DNA of 49,865 bases from Mesorhizobium metallidurans STM 2683 (GCF_000350085.1 NZ_CAUM01000008.1:1-49865), one strand, 5' to 3'; shown: positions 7,677 to 18,249, numbered from the stretch's first letter. Numbers and translations are program-made. The notes: a model not told the origin generated them from the sequence alone.

Positions 7677-8579
7677 GTGGTGGTTGACGAGGCACGCGCG
7701 AGGCTTGCGGCCATTCCGATGCTGGCCGGCTATAACGGGCCGCTGGAACGCCTTGGCGGCCTCACCAATTTCGTCTTCAGGGCCGGAGATGCCTGCCTGC
7801 GCATCCCCGGCATGAGCACCGAGGAATATATCAACCGCGCCAATGAGGCGGTGGCGGCGCAGGAAGCCGCCAAGGCCGGCGTCAGCCCCGAAGTGCTGCA
7901 TGCCGACGGCAAGACGGGCATCATGGTCACGCGCTTTATCGCCGGCGCCGAGACGATGTCGCCGGAAAAGTTCAAGATCCGGCCAGGCAGCCCGGCGCGC
8001 GCCGCCGAAGCCTTACGCAAACTGCATACATCGGGTGCGGTCTTCCCCTTTCGATTCGAGCTGTTTGCGATGATCGACGACTATCTGAAGGTGCTGTCGA
8101 CGAAGGATGTCGCGTTGCCCGCCGGCTACCACGACGTCGTGCGCGAAGCCGGGACGGTGCGGGGGGCGCTTGCAGCGCATCCTCTGCCGCTTGCCGCCTG
8201 CCATTGCGATCCGCTGTGCGAGAACTTCCTCGATACGGGCGAGCGGATGTGGATCGTCGACTGGGAGTATTCGGGGATGAACGATCCGCTGTGGGACCTC
8301 GGCGACCTCAGCGTCGAAGGACAGTTCGACGCGACACAGGACGAAGAGATGATGCGTGCCTATTTCGACGGCGAACCGACGCCGGCGGAGCGCGGCCGTG
8401 TCGTCATCTACAAGGCGATGTGCGATCTCCTGTGGACGTTGTGGGGGCTGATCCAGCTTGCCAACAACAACCCTGTCGACGATTTCCGCGCCTATGCCGA
8501 CGGGCGGTTCGCACGCTGCAAGGCGCTGATGGAAACGCCTGAGTTTTCAAAGCATCTGGCGGTGGTGCACGAAGGTTAA
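7677..8579 (+). CDS. LicA/choline-kinase-like phosphotransferase (second copy)
   Basis: A 300-residue kinase of the choline/ethanolamine kinase-like superfamily: GGLTNFVF nucleotide loop (27-34), catalytic HCDPLCEN (176-183) and IVDWEYSG (Asp195). It is clearly diverged from the kinase at 3548, so the two are not a recent duplication. The start is GTG at 7677 (a second GTG follows at 7680), with a purine-rich gaagggcgaag just upstream; no ATG fits. It is divergent from the methyltransferase and 11 bases from the convergent DMT transporter stop. The substrate is unknown; an amino alcohol fits the family. Confidence 0.82.
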   Translation: MVVDEARARLAAIPMLAGYNGPLERLGGLTNFVFRAGDACLRIPGMSTEEYINRANEAVAAQEAAKAGVSPEVLHADGKTGIMVTRFIAGAETMSPEKFKIRPGSPARAAEALRKLHTSGAVFPFRFELFAMIDDYLKVLSTKDVALPAGYHDVVREAGTVRGALAAHPLPLAACHCDPLCENFLDTGERMWIVDWEYSGMNDPLWDLGDLSVEGQFDATQDEEMMRAYFDGEPTPAERGRVVIYKAMCDLLWTLWGLIQLANNNPVDDFRAYADGRFARCKALMETPEFSKHLAVVHEG

Positions 8580-8590
8580 ACCGGCTCGGT

Positions 8591-9514
8591 TCAATTCACG
8601 CCCTTCGGCACGTTCTCAGGCGGCACCGTGTCGACCACCTTCTGACGGTGGAAGATGAACAGGCCGGCGAGAACGATGACGCCCGAGCCAATCAGGATGC
8701 GGGGGCCGGGAACGTCGCCGAAGAACACCAGCCCGAAGACCACCGCCCACAAGAGCAGCGTGTAGTGCAGCGGCGCCAGCGTCGACGCCGGCGCCAGCTT
8801 CAGCGCCCTGGTGATCATCAGATGCGCGCCGCAGGAGACGATGCCGAGCAGCAGCATGGCGCCGAAATCAAGTGCGGATGGCGTCTGCCAATTGCCGATG
8901 GTCAGCACCGCACCGACCAGCAGCGTGCCGATGGTCTGCCAGGTGACGAGCGAGGTGTCGCTGGTGCCACGCAGCCGGCGGTTGAGGATGATGGCGAAGG
9001 CGAACGAAATACTTCCGACCACCGCAAAGATCGAGGACAGCGAAAACGCCGACGACGATGGTTTCAGCATGATCAGCACGCCGCAGAAGCCGACCAGGAT
9101 CGCCACCCAGCGGCGCCAGCCGACCTTTTCGCCGAGCAGAAGATGGGAAAGTGCGGCAACATAGATCGGCCCGGCCATGTAGAAGCTCATGACGTCGGCG
9201 AGCGGCAGATAGACGACGGCAGCATAGAACAGCGCGGTGTCGAGCGTCGTCATGACGACCCGCAAAACCTGCAATTCGATACGCTCCACGCGAAACAGCT
9301 TGCCGGCGCCCTGATTGGCGATCATCGGGCCAAGCACGAAAAAGGCGCCGAGCGAGCGGATCAGCACGACCTGGCCGACGGAAAAGCTGGCAACCAGCCA
9401 TTTGCCCATCGCATCGTTCAACGCAAACAGGAAATCGCCGGCCAGCATCAGCAGAATGCCCACCAGCAGCACATTCCTGATCGTGAGTTTCTCGGTGACT
9501 GCCATGACCGACAT
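8591..9514 (-). CDS. DMT-superfamily (EamA) transporter
   Basis: A 307-residue inner-membrane protein with about ten hydrophobic segments arranged as two EamA repeats (first from VLLVGILLMLAGDFLFALND, second from SSIFAVVGSISFAFAIILN). The C-terminal tail is short and basic. The ATG at 9514 has AAGGAA 4 nt upstream; the frame extends to 9691 but that stretch carries an inverted repeat and no start signal. The family exports or imports metabolites and drugs; substrate unknown. It may serve the locus to its left or act alone. Confidence 0.85.
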   Translation of the reverse strand: MSVMAVTEKLTIRNVLLVGILLMLAGDFLFALNDAMGKWLVASFSVGQVVLIRSLGAFFVLGPMIANQGAGKLFRVERIELQVLRVVMTTLDTALFYAAVVYLPLADVMSFYMAGPIYVAALSHLLLGEKVGWRRWVAILVGFCGVLIMLKPSSSAFSLSSIFAVVGSISFAFAIILNRRLRGTSDTSLVTWQTIGTLLVGAVLTIGNWQTPSALDFGAMLLLGIVSCGAHLMITRALKLAPASTLAPLHYTLLLWAVVFGLVFFGDVPGPRILIGSGVIVLAGLFIFHRQKVVDTVPPENVPKGVN

Positions 9515-9584
9515 CAGTTCCTTTCGGCGGCGGGCGGGTAAGGCGGTTGGTACAGCGGCAGCGGCAACGTGGCGAGCGAAATCA

Positions 9585-9667
9585 AGCTGCCCGACAAGGC
9601 CAACTATGCAAATTCGACTGACCTGCAGTTCATTGAATCCTCGTGTGTAGTTGGCTTGTCGGGAGCT
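9585..9667. repeat. 20-22-bp imperfect inverted repeat in leader of DMT transporter gene
   Basis: The left arm 9585-9606 (agct-g-cccgacaa-g-gccaacta) and right arm 9648-9667 are complementary except for two single-base insertions in the left arm. They enclose 41 bases. The pair lies 71-153 bases upstream of the minus-strand transporter start and 64 bases left of the plus-strand orphan gene. It could be a terminal-inverted-repeat remnant of a tiny mobile element, or a leader structure. Confidence 0.65.
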
Positions 9668-9673
9668 CTCAAG

Positions 9674-9712
9674 GTCTCGCGCACGAGACAAAAAAATGCT
9701 AGCAATGCATTG
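9674..9712. promoter_or_regulatory. Dyads upstream of the orphan membrane protein
   Basis: gtctcg (9674-9679) pairs with cgagac (9684-9689). A perfect 10-bp palindrome caatgcattg follows at 9703-9712. Both lie within 57 bases of the start of the 9731 gene and may be operator sites. An AT-rich run separates them. Confidence 0.35.
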
Positions 9713-9730
9713 TTATAGGGGGATGTTTTG

Positions 9731-10276
9731 ATGGAATCCTATGCTGCGGTAGCTTCAGCAGTTCTATCTGCTGTGGCGATATTTGTTGCCTGGAGCCAGT
9801 TCAAAAAAGGAGAATACAGAATCGACCACGTTACAGCGTGGGGCAATGACGTTATCTCCAACCTTCAAGAGGTCTATCTAGTTATTTCAGTGCCCACTGA
9901 TGTCATCAGCGAAAAGCAAAAAAGAGAACGACTGGTGGAATTGTGTTTTAATTCGTCGATATTGACCGGAAAAGGGAGAATTTTCTTCAAGAATCAGATT
10001 CTTGACACATACGGCGCCGCTAAGCCAGCGGCCTACAGAGGCTACCGCCCCAAGATTCTAGACCCTCTGGTAGTCGCCCATGAAATCTCAAAAGATTGGT
10101 TTAAGTCTGACACCCAAAGGCGAGATCGGCTGGCGCGCCTAGCCTACGAGAACGTCAGGCAATTTGTTTCCCTAGCTCAAAAGGAAGTCGGGCGCAGTAA
10201 GACGACTTCGGCAGATACCGCGCAAGGAGGCCAAGGAGTCAATCTTGAGCGCCTATTAGCTGCTCTTCCCGACTGA
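9731..10276 (+). CDS. Orphan membrane-anchored protein of unknown function, low G+C
   Basis: A 181-residue protein I do not recognise. One N-terminal transmembrane segment (AAVASAVLSAVAIFVAWSQF, residues about 5-24) is followed by a charged cytoplasmic or periplasmic domain rich in Lys, Arg and Glu. The ATG at 9731 has aggggga 8 nt upstream; a TTG at 9728 is also in frame. Base composition is clearly lower in G+C than all neighbours (about half by eye), and codon use includes cta, tta, aga and agg-type codons that are rare elsewhere in the window. These are signs of recent transfer. It is flanked on the left by an inverted-repeat pair. It has no partner gene on its strand. Confidence 0.75.
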   Translation: MESYAAVASAVLSAVAIFVAWSQFKKGEYRIDHVTAWGNDVISNLQEVYLVISVPTDVISEKQKRERLVELCFNSSILTGKGRIFFKNQILDTYGAAKPAAYRGYRPKILDPLVVAHEISKDWFKSDTQRRDRLARLAYENVRQFVSLAQKEVGRSKTTSADTAQGGQGVNLERLLAALPD

Positions 10277-10278
10277 AG

Positions 10279-10551
10279 TCATTGTGCTGCCGGTTCGGCT
10301 GGGGGCCGCGGCCGGATGATGACCGGGCGATAGATCACCGGCCTCTCCCACGAATCGAAAGCCGAGGCGCTTCGCAACTCCGCGCGCCGCTCGAGATCGA
10401 TGCGCTGCAGGCATTCGGCGAAGGCGTCATTCTTCTTGGTGAAGCCGTAGGACCGGCATTTCGCCTCATCGGCGGCGCGACGATCCTGCGCCGTCATGCA
10501 GCCCGTGCAGAGCAGCGCCAGCGTGGCCACCATCACAGTCTTTTGCCACAT
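10279..10551 (-). CDS. Small lipoprotein of unknown function
   Basis: A 90-residue predicted lipoprotein. The signal peptide ends in the lipobox LCTGC (Cys18), and the C-terminus is Pro/Arg-rich. A short central part (AKCRSYGFTKKNDAFAECLQ) has a Cys pair and resembles small rhizobial lipoproteins with a 'C-x-SYGF' motif. Ribosome site GAGGAGG is 8 nt upstream of the ATG at 10551. The stop lies two bases from that of the convergent orphan gene. Function unknown. Confidence 0.75.
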   Translation of the reverse strand: MWQKTVMVATLALLCTGCMTAQDRRAADEAKCRSYGFTKKNDAFAECLQRIDLERRAELRSASAFDSWERPVIYRPVIIRPRPPAEPAAQ

Positions 10552-10643
10552 CGCATAATCCTCCTCTCAACACCTTAAAGTGGAGGTTTATTGTAGACTT
10601 AATTGTGACCAAGCGAAGCGGAGAGCCTTGACGCAGAGAGGCC

Positions 10644-10679
10644 GGCCTGTTGGGCCTGCCGAGTTCGGCTCAACAGGCC
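10644..10679. terminator. Hairpin overlapping the deaminase stop codon
   Basis: ggcctgttg (10644-10652) pairs with caacaggcc (10671-10679), with a smaller gccga/tcggc hairpin inside the loop. The outer arm covers the stop codon of the minus-strand deaminase (10670-10672). No T-run follows, so it may stabilise the 3' end rather than terminate transcription. Confidence 0.4.
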
Positions 10680-11953
10680 GTCTTGTGCCTGCGGTTCACC
10701 TGCGCCGGCCGGCCGGCGATCGACAGCCGTGTCTCCTGCTTCGTCCGCTCCGCAACCACCTTGCCCCTGGCGATGACACACAGACGCTCAGGGCGCAAGC
10801 GTATCGCCTCGACCGGATTGCCGGCATCGAGGACAACGAGGTTGGCGCGCTTGCCGACGGCCAAGCCAAGGTAGTCAAGGCCCATGATTGCGGCGTTGAC
10901 ATTGGTGACCATGTCGAAGCAGCGCGCCATGTCGGCGGGGCTCGACATCTGGGCGACGTGCAGGCCCATAAAGGCGACGTCGAGCATGTCTGCGGTGCCC
11001 AGCGAATACCAGGGGTCGAGCACGCAATCCTGGCCCCAGCCGACACGGATGCCCATGGCCAGCATCTCCTTGACGCGGGTCAGGCCTCGGCGCTTGGGAA
11101 AATTGTCGTGGCGGCCCTGCAGCATGATGTTGATCAGCGGATTGGGGATCGCCGACACGCCCGCCTCGGCGATCATCGGCAACAGCTTGGAGACGTAGTA
11201 ATTGTCCATCGAATGCATGGAGGTGAGGTGCGAGCCGGCCACCCTGCCCTGCAAACCAAGGCGTTGCGTTTCATAGGCCAGCTGTTCGATATGGCGCGAC
11301 AGCGGGTCATCGGTCTCGTCGCAATGCAGGTCGACCATCAGCCCGCGGTTTGCCGCGATTTCGCACAGTTCCGTCACCGAACGCGTGCCGTCGGCCATGG
11401 TCCGCTCGAAATGCGGAATGCCGCCAACGATGTCGACGCCAAGGTCAAGCGCGCGGATGGTATTGTCGCGCGCCGTCGGCGAGCGGTAGAATCCATCCTG
11501 CGGGAAGGCGACCAGTTGCAGGTCGATATAGGGCGCGACCGTCTTCTTCACATCGAGCAGGGCTTCGACCGCCAGCAGCCTGTCGTCGCAGACATCGACA
11601 TGGGTGCGGATGGCGAGCAGGCCCATGGATACCGCCCAGTCGCAATAGGCGAGTGCGCGCTGGCGCACCGCCTCATGGGTCAACAGCGGCTTCAACTCGC
11701 CCCACAGCGAGATGCCCTCCAGCAGCGTGCCCGACGCATTGATGCGCGGGATGCCGTAGGAGAGCGTGGCGTCCATGTGGAAATGCGGATCGACGAAGGG
11801 CGGCGAGACCAGATTGCCATGGGCATCGACCGCCGTGCCCGCGGTGACGTTCAGTTCAGGCTCGATCGTCGCGATCGTCTCGCCGATAATGCCGATGTCG
11901 GCAATCGTGCCGTCGGGCAGCGTGCCGCCTCGCACGATAAGGTCGAAATCCAT
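10670..11953 (-). CDS. codA: CodA-like cytosine deaminase/amidohydrolase
   Basis: A 427-residue metal-dependent amidohydrolase that aligns along its length with E. coli cytosine deaminase. It has the HxH metal motif (DPHFHM, His57/59), pyrimidine-amide Gln152 in LVAFPQDG, DLHCDETDD (His210, Glu213), GSHLTSMHS (His242) and the metal-ligand Asp309. One difference is striking: the E. coli GHDD motif (Asp313/Asp314) reads GQDC here, so the second Asp, which contacts the substrate ring, is Cys310. The ATG at 11953 has AGAGGA 9 nt upstream; the frame to 12028 lacks a signal. No permease (CodB) is adjacent. Substrate may be cytosine or a related ring amine or amide. Confidence 0.85.
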   Translation of the reverse strand: MDFDLIVRGGTLPDGTIADIGIIGETIATIEPELNVTAGTAVDAHGNLVSPPFVDPHFHMDATLSYGIPRINASGTLLEGISLWGELKPLLTHEAVRQRALAYCDWAVSMGLLAIRTHVDVCDDRLLAVEALLDVKKTVAPYIDLQLVAFPQDGFYRSPTARDNTIRALDLGVDIVGGIPHFERTMADGTRSVTELCEIAANRGLMVDLHCDETDDPLSRHIEQLAYETQRLGLQGRVAGSHLTSMHSMDNYYVSKLLPMIAEAGVSAIPNPLINIMLQGRHDNFPKRRGLTRVKEMLAMGIRVGWGQDCVLDPWYSLGTADMLDVAFMGLHVAQMSSPADMARCFDMVTNVNAAIMGLDYLGLAVGKRANLVVLDAGNPVEAIRLRPERLCVIARGKVVAERTKQETRLSIAGRPAQVNRRHKTAC

Positions 11954-12085
11954 CTGTCGCCATCCTCTTCTAGGAATCACCGTGTCATCGTGGCGCAAAA
12001 GACAGCTTGCCGCAGCCGTTTGTTTCAACGGGGGTAGAAGGTTCCATCCGGACGCAACTCGCTCTATAAGCCGCCTTTCGCCCCC

Positions 12086-13885
<1,800 letters not shown>

Positions 13886-13907
13886 GGCGGGTTGCCCGAC
13901 GTGGGAG

Positions 13908-14036
13908 CCAGGCCCCCTCATCCGGCCCTTCGGGCCACCTTCTCCCCGAGGGGAGAAGAGATCGCCAACGCCGGCCCCTGCCTCTTCTCCCCAGTGGGAG
14001 AAGGTGGCCGCGAAGCGGGCGGATGAGGGGGCCAGG
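13908..14036. repeat. Large palindromic intergenic repeat (Mesorhizobium-type)
   Basis: The left arm 13908-13958 and right arm 13984-14036 are near-perfect complements (ccaggccccctcatccg... against ...cggatgagggggccagg). Each arm contains a smaller ggccc/gggcc or cttctcccc/ggggagaag palindrome. It fills the gap between the convergent ABC exporter and ilvD genes, and could act as a bidirectional terminator. Confidence 0.85.
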
Positions 14037-14043
14037 GCGCAAC

Positions 14044-15888
14044 CTACTCCGGCACGTGCCTCACAGCACCCTTGTCGGCGCTGGTGGCGAAGGCGGCATA
14101 GGCCCGCAAGGCCGTCGTCACCTTGCGCTTGCGCTTCTCCTCGGGTTTCCAGGCCAAGGCACCCCTGCCCTCCATAGCCGCGCGACGCGCGGCCAGTTCG
14201 GCGTCACTGACCGCAAGACGAATGGTGCGATTGGGAATGTCGATCTCGATCGTGTCGCCTTCCCTGACCAGCCCGATCAGTCCGCCCTCCGCCGCTTCCG
14301 GCGAGACATGGCCGACCGACAGGCCTGACGTGCCGCCGGAGAAGCGGCCATCGGTGACCAGCGCGCAGGCCTTGCCCAGGCCCTTCGACTTCAGATAGCT
14401 GGTCGGGTAGAGCATTTCCTGCATGCCGGGGCCGCCGCGCGGCCCTTCATAGCGGATGACGACGACGTCGCCGGCCTTGATCTCGTTCGAGAGGATCGCT
14501 TTCACGGAGGCGTCCTGGCTTTCGAACACCCGCGCCGGCCCGGTGAATTTCAGGATCGACTCATCGACGCCGGCGGTCTTCACGATGCAGCCGTCAAGCG
14601 CCAGATTGCCCTTCAGCACGGCAAGGCCGCCGTCTTTCGAGAAAGGCGTCTGCGCCGAGCGGATGACGCCCTTCTCGCGGTCGAGATCGAGTTCGTCCCA
14701 GCGGCGGTCCTGGCTGAAGGCGACCTGCGTCGGCACGCCGCCTGGCGCCGCGAGGAAGAAGTCGCGGACATTCTGGCTGGTCGTGCGCGAAATGTCCCAA
14801 TGGTCGAGCGCCTCGCCGAGGCTTGCCGTATGCACGGTCGGCAGATCGCGATTGATCAAGCCGGCACTGTCGAGCTGGCCGAGGATCGCCATGATGCCAC
14901 CGGCACGATGGACATCCTCCATATGGACGTCGGATTTTGCCGGCGCCACCTTGCACAGCACCGGAACCCGCCGCGACAGCCGGTCGATGTCTTCCATGGT
15001 GAAGTCGACCTCGCCTTCATGCGCGGCCGCCAGTATGTGCAGCACGGTATTGGTCGAGCCGCCCATGGCGATGTCGAGCGTCATGGCGTTCTCGAAGGCG
15101 CCCTTGGAGGCGATGCTGCGCGGCAGCGCGGTGTCGTCGTCCTGCTCGTAATAGCGCTGGGCGAGATCGACAACGAGATGGCCGGCCTCGACGAAGAGAC
15201 GCTTGCGATCGGCGTGGGTCGCCAGCGTCGAGCCGTTGCCGGGCAGCGACAGGCCCAGCGCCTCGGTCAGGCAATTCATCGAATTGGCGGTGAACATGCC
15301 CGAGCAGGAACCGCAGGTCGGGCAGGCCGAGCGCTCGATGACCTTGACGTCCTCGTCGGAGATCTTGTCGTCGGCGGCCGCGACCATGGCGTCGACCAGA
15401 TCGAGCGCCTGCGTCTTGCCGGCGAGCACCACCTTGCCGGCTTCCATCGGGCCGCCGGAGACGAAGACGGTCGGGATGTTGAGGCGCAGCGAGGCCATCA
15501 ACATGCCAGGCGTGATCTTGTCGCAATTGGAGATGCAGACCATGGCGTCGGCGCAATGCGCGTTGACCATGTATTCGACGGAGTCGGCGATCAGCTCACG
15601 CGACGGCAGCGAATAGAGCATGCCGTCATGGCCCATGGCGATGCCGTCATCGACGGCGATGGTGTTGAACTCCTTGGCGACACCGCCGGCCTTTTCGATC
15701 TCGCGCGCCACCAGCTGCCCAAGGTCCTTGAGGTGGACGTGGCCCGGCACGAACTGGGTGAAGGAATTGACCACGGCGATGATCGGCTTGCCGAAATCAG
15801 AATCCTTCATGCCGGTGGCGCGCCACAGGCCGCGGGCGCCGGCCATGTTGCGGCCGTGAGTGGTGGTGCGGGAACGATAGGCGGGCAT
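14044..15888 (-). CDS. ilvD: Dihydroxy-acid dehydratase
   Basis: Catalyses dehydration of 2,3-dihydroxy-isovalerate and 2,3-dihydroxy-3-methylvalerate, the third common step of isoleucine/valine synthesis. 614 residues, full length. The Fe-S cluster ligands are visible in [11 protein letters not shown] and [12 protein letters not shown]. The family signature [19 protein letters not shown] is near the C-terminus. The ATG at 15888 begins [20 protein letters not shown], the usual start, with AAGGAA 5 nt upstream. It stands alone and is not linked to other ilv genes. The 252 bases upstream show no clear attenuator. Confidence 0.97.
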   Translation of the reverse strand: MPAYRSRTTTHGRNMAGARGLWRATGMKDSDFGKPIIAVVNSFTQFVPGHVHLKDLGQLVAREIEKAGGVAKEFNTIAVDDGIAMGHDGMLYSLPSRELIADSVEYMVNAHCADAMVCISNCDKITPGMLMASLRLNIPTVFVSGGPMEAGKVVLAGKTQALDLVDAMVAAADDKISDEDVKVIERSACPTCGSCSGMFTANSMNCLTEALGLSLPGNGSTLATHADRKRLFVEAGHLVVDLAQRYYEQDDDTALPRSIASKGAFENAMTLDIAMGGSTNTVLHILAAAHEGEVDFTMEDIDRLSRRVPVLCKVAPAKSDVHMEDVHRAGGIMAILGQLDSAGLINRDLPTVHTASLGEALDHWDISRTTSQNVRDFFLAAPGGVPTQVAFSQDRRWDELDLDREKGVIRSAQTPFSKDGGLAVLKGNLALDGCIVKTAGVDESILKFTGPARVFESQDASVKAILSNEIKAGDVVVIRYEGPRGGPGMQEMLYPTSYLKSKGLGKACALVTDGRFSGGTSGLSVGHVSPEAAEGGLIGLVREGDTIEIDIPNRTIRLAVSDAELAARRAAMEGRGALAWKPEEKRKRKVTTALRAYAAFATSADKGAVRHVPE

Positions 15889-16140
15889 GAACTTTCCTTA
15901 GCTGGCTGGCCGCGCCGAGGGATGGCGCGGCGGCGCTGAATCGGACCGCAGGCGTTATAGACGCCGAAGCCTGGTCTGGCCACAATTTTGCGGTGCGCCA
16001 GATGTTCCCGAGAAAATCTGATGACTCTGTCGGATTGCGTGCCGCCCGAGCGTCCTTGGGCAAACGGCAGGGCAAAATACCAACGCCAAGCCAGGCCGTT
16101 TCACTGTGATAGCCAACTGCAACAGCCCGAGGAGCAAGAC

Positions 16141-16611
16141 ATGCAAAAGATCACCCCCTGCCTGTGGTTCGACGGTCAGGCCGAGGAGGCCATGAACCAC
16201 TACATCTCCATCTTCAAGAATTCGAAGGTGCTGAGCGTGATGCGTTGGCCCGAGGGCAGTCCCAGCGAAGGCAAGGTTCTTGTGACTTCGTTCGAACTCG
16301 ACGGCGTCGAATTCCAGGCGCTCAACGGCGGGCCGCAATTCAAGTTCACCGAGGCAGTCTCGCTCTCCATCAACTGCAAGACGCAGGAAGAAGTCGACCA
16401 TTTCTGGGACAGGCTCATCGAGGGTGGTGGCGAGCCCAGCCAGTGCAGCTGGCTGAAGGACAAGTTCGGCCTTTCCTGGCAGGTCGTTCCCGAGCAATTG
16501 CCGAAGCTGCTGCTGGACCCGGATACGGAAAAGGCCGGCCGTGTCATGCAGGCGATGATGCAGATGACCAAGATCGACATCGCCAAGATCGAAGAGGCAG
16601 CCAGGGGGTGA
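16141..16611 (+). CDS. PhnB-like VOC-fold protein
   Basis: A 156-residue single-domain protein of the PhnB/3-demethylubiquinone-methyltransferase-like subset of the vicinal-oxygen-chelate (glyoxalase) fold. It starts ITPCLWFDGQAEEAMNHYISIF and has the family marks ALNGGPQFKFTEAVSLSI and CSWLKDKFGLSWQVVP. GAGGAG lies 6 nt before the ATG. These proteins usually have no proven enzyme activity. It diverges from ilvD and converges with prfC across a small hairpin. Confidence 0.88.
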   Translation: MQKITPCLWFDGQAEEAMNHYISIFKNSKVLSVMRWPEGSPSEGKVLVTSFELDGVEFQALNGGPQFKFTEAVSLSINCKTQEEVDHFWDRLIEGGGEPSQCSWLKDKFGLSWQVVPEQLPKLLLDPDTEKAGRVMQAMMQMTKIDIAKIEEAARG

Positions 16612-16625
16612 TCGAACGCGCTCGT

Positions 16626-16649
16626 CCCTTCTCCCACAAGGGGGAAGGG
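16626..16649. terminator. Hairpin between PhnB-like gene and prfC
   Basis: cccttctccc (16626-16635) pairs with gggggaaggg (16640-16649) with one mismatch and an acaa loop. It is placed between two convergent stop codons and belongs to the same 'cttctccc/gggaag' repeat family as 13908-14036. It probably acts on both strands. Confidence 0.5.
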
Positions 16650-16656
16650 CCGCAGC

Positions 16657-18249
16657 TCATGCCGCCTTGTCGCGGACCTGATAATCCTTCACCGCCGCAA
16701 AACGGATCGCCTTCCAGCGCTCGGCCTCGTAATTGAGCGAAAAGGCGTGCTGGGCGAGGAACACCGGGTCGTTGTCGAGGTCGCGGGCAATGTCGCCGCG
16801 ATGCGCCTCGATAAAGCGCTGGACCTCAGCCTTGTCGTCGGCAGAGATCCAGCGGCAGACGGAAAAGCGCGACATCTCGAAATCGACCGGCAGCGTGTAT
16901 TCGAAGTTAAGCCGTTCCTTGAGCACGTCGAGCTGCAGGGCGCCGACGACGCCGACGATTGCCGGCGAGCCGTCCTCCGGCGAAAACAGCTGCACGACGC
17001 CTTCCTCGGCCATCTGATGCAGTGCTTCCTTGAGCTTTTTGGCCTTCATCGCATCGCCGAGACGGACACGGCGCAGGATTTCCGGGGCGAAATTGGGCAC
17101 ACCGCGGAACAGGATTTCCTCACCTTCGGTCAGTGTGTCGCCGATGCGCAGCGTGCCGTGATTGGGGATGCCGACAACGTCGCCGGCAAAGGCCTCGTCG
17201 GCGGTGACGCGGGTGCGGGCGAAGAAGAATTGCGGCGCCGACAGGCTCATCGGCTTGCCCGTGCGCACCAGCTTGGCCTTCATGCCGCGCTCGAGCTTGC
17301 CCGAGCAGACACGGACGAAGGCGATGCGGTCGCGGTGATTGGGGTCCATGTTGGCCTGTATCTTGAAGACGAAGGAGGTCATCTTCTCCTCGGTCGCCTC
17401 GACCTTGCGGCTGTCGGCCTCCTGCGCACGCGGCGGCGGCCCGAACGCGCCGAGCGCCTCGATCAGGTCGCGCACGCCATAATTGCGCAGCGCCGAACCG
17501 AAATAGACCGGCGTCAGGTGACCCTCGCGGAAGGCTTCTATATCAAGGGGTCTGCACGCTTCCCGCGCGAGCTCCAGTTCCTCGATGAAGGCCTCGCGCT
17601 CGTTTTCCGGCAAAAGCCCGGCGACGCGATTGGAATCGGGGCCGTTAACCGGCGTCCGCTCCTTCTCGGCGTCGCCCTTGCGCACGGCGTTCAGCGCCAG
17701 ATGGTAGGTGCCGGAGAAGGTTTTTCCCCGACCGATCGGCCAGGTGATGGGTGCTGTGTCGAGCGCCAGCTTCTGTTCGATCTCGTCGAGTATCTCGAAC
17801 GGGTCGCGGCTTTCGCGGTCCATCTTGTTGACGAAGGTGATGATCGGGATGTCGCGCAGCCGGCAGACCTCGAACAGTTTCAGCGTGCGCGGCTCGATGC
17901 CCTTGGCGGCATCGATGACCATGACGGCCGAGTCAACCGCCGAGAGCGTGCGGTAGGTATCGTCGGCGAAATCCTCGTGGCCGGGCGTGTCCAAGAGGTT
18001 GAAGACATTGTCCTCATACTCGAAGGTCATCACCGAAGTGACGACGGAAATGCCGCGCTCGCGCTCGATCTTCATCCAGTCGGACCGGGTCTGGATGCGG
18101 TCCTTCTTGGCCTTGACCTCGCCGGCCAGTTGGATGGCGCCACCGAACAGCAGCAGCTTTTCGGTCAGCGTCGTCTTGCCGGCGTCGGGATGCGCGATGA
18201 TCGCGAACGTGCGGCGGCGCGATACCGCGTTTTCGATGTCTTCAGCCAA
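16657..18249 (-). CDS. prfC: Peptide chain release factor 3
   Basis: The GTPase that recycles RF1/RF2 from the ribosome after termination. 530 residues. G motifs are AHPDAGKTT (G1), an Arg-rich switch (IERERGISVVTSVMTFEY), DTPGHEDF (G3) and NKMDRESRDP (G4). The C-terminal RF3 domain includes GVVGALQLDVLKERLNFEY. The start MAEDIENAVSRRRTFAIIAHP is normal for RF3. The gene is single and diverges from the FAD oxidoreductase gene at 18391. Confidence 0.96.
   Translation of the reverse strand: MAEDIENAVSRRRTFAIIAHPDAGKTTLTEKLLLFGGAIQLAGEVKAKKDRIQTRSDWMKIERERGISVVTSVMTFEYEDNVFNLLDTPGHEDFADDTYRTLSAVDSAVMVIDAAKGIEPRTLKLFEVCRLRDIPIITFVNKMDRESRDPFEILDEIEQKLALDTAPITWPIGRGKTFSGTYHLALNAVRKGDAEKERTPVNGPDSNRVAGLLPENEREAFIEELELAREACRPLDIEAFREGHLTPVYFGSALRNYGVRDLIEALGAFGPPPRAQEADSRKVEATEEKMTSFVFKIQANMDPNHRDRIAFVRVCSGKLERGMKAKLVRTGKPMSLSAPQFFFARTRVTADEAFAGDVVGIPNHGTLRIGDTLTEGEEILFRGVPNFAPEILRRVRLGDAMKAKKLKEALHQMAEEGVVQLFSPEDGSPAIVGVVGALQLDVLKERLNFEYTLPVDFEMSRFSVCRWISADDKAEVQRFIEAHRGDIARDLDNDPVFLAQHAFSLNYEAERWKAIRFAAVKDYQVRDKAA

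Noticed and set aside
9674..9696. Intrinsic terminator
   Set aside because: The hairpin is followed by an A-run on the plus strand, not a T-run, so it cannot work as a terminator on either strand in the usual way.
13908..14036. CRISPR array or phage attachment site
   Set aside because: It is a single palindrome without regularly spaced direct repeats, and there is no integrase or cas gene in the window.
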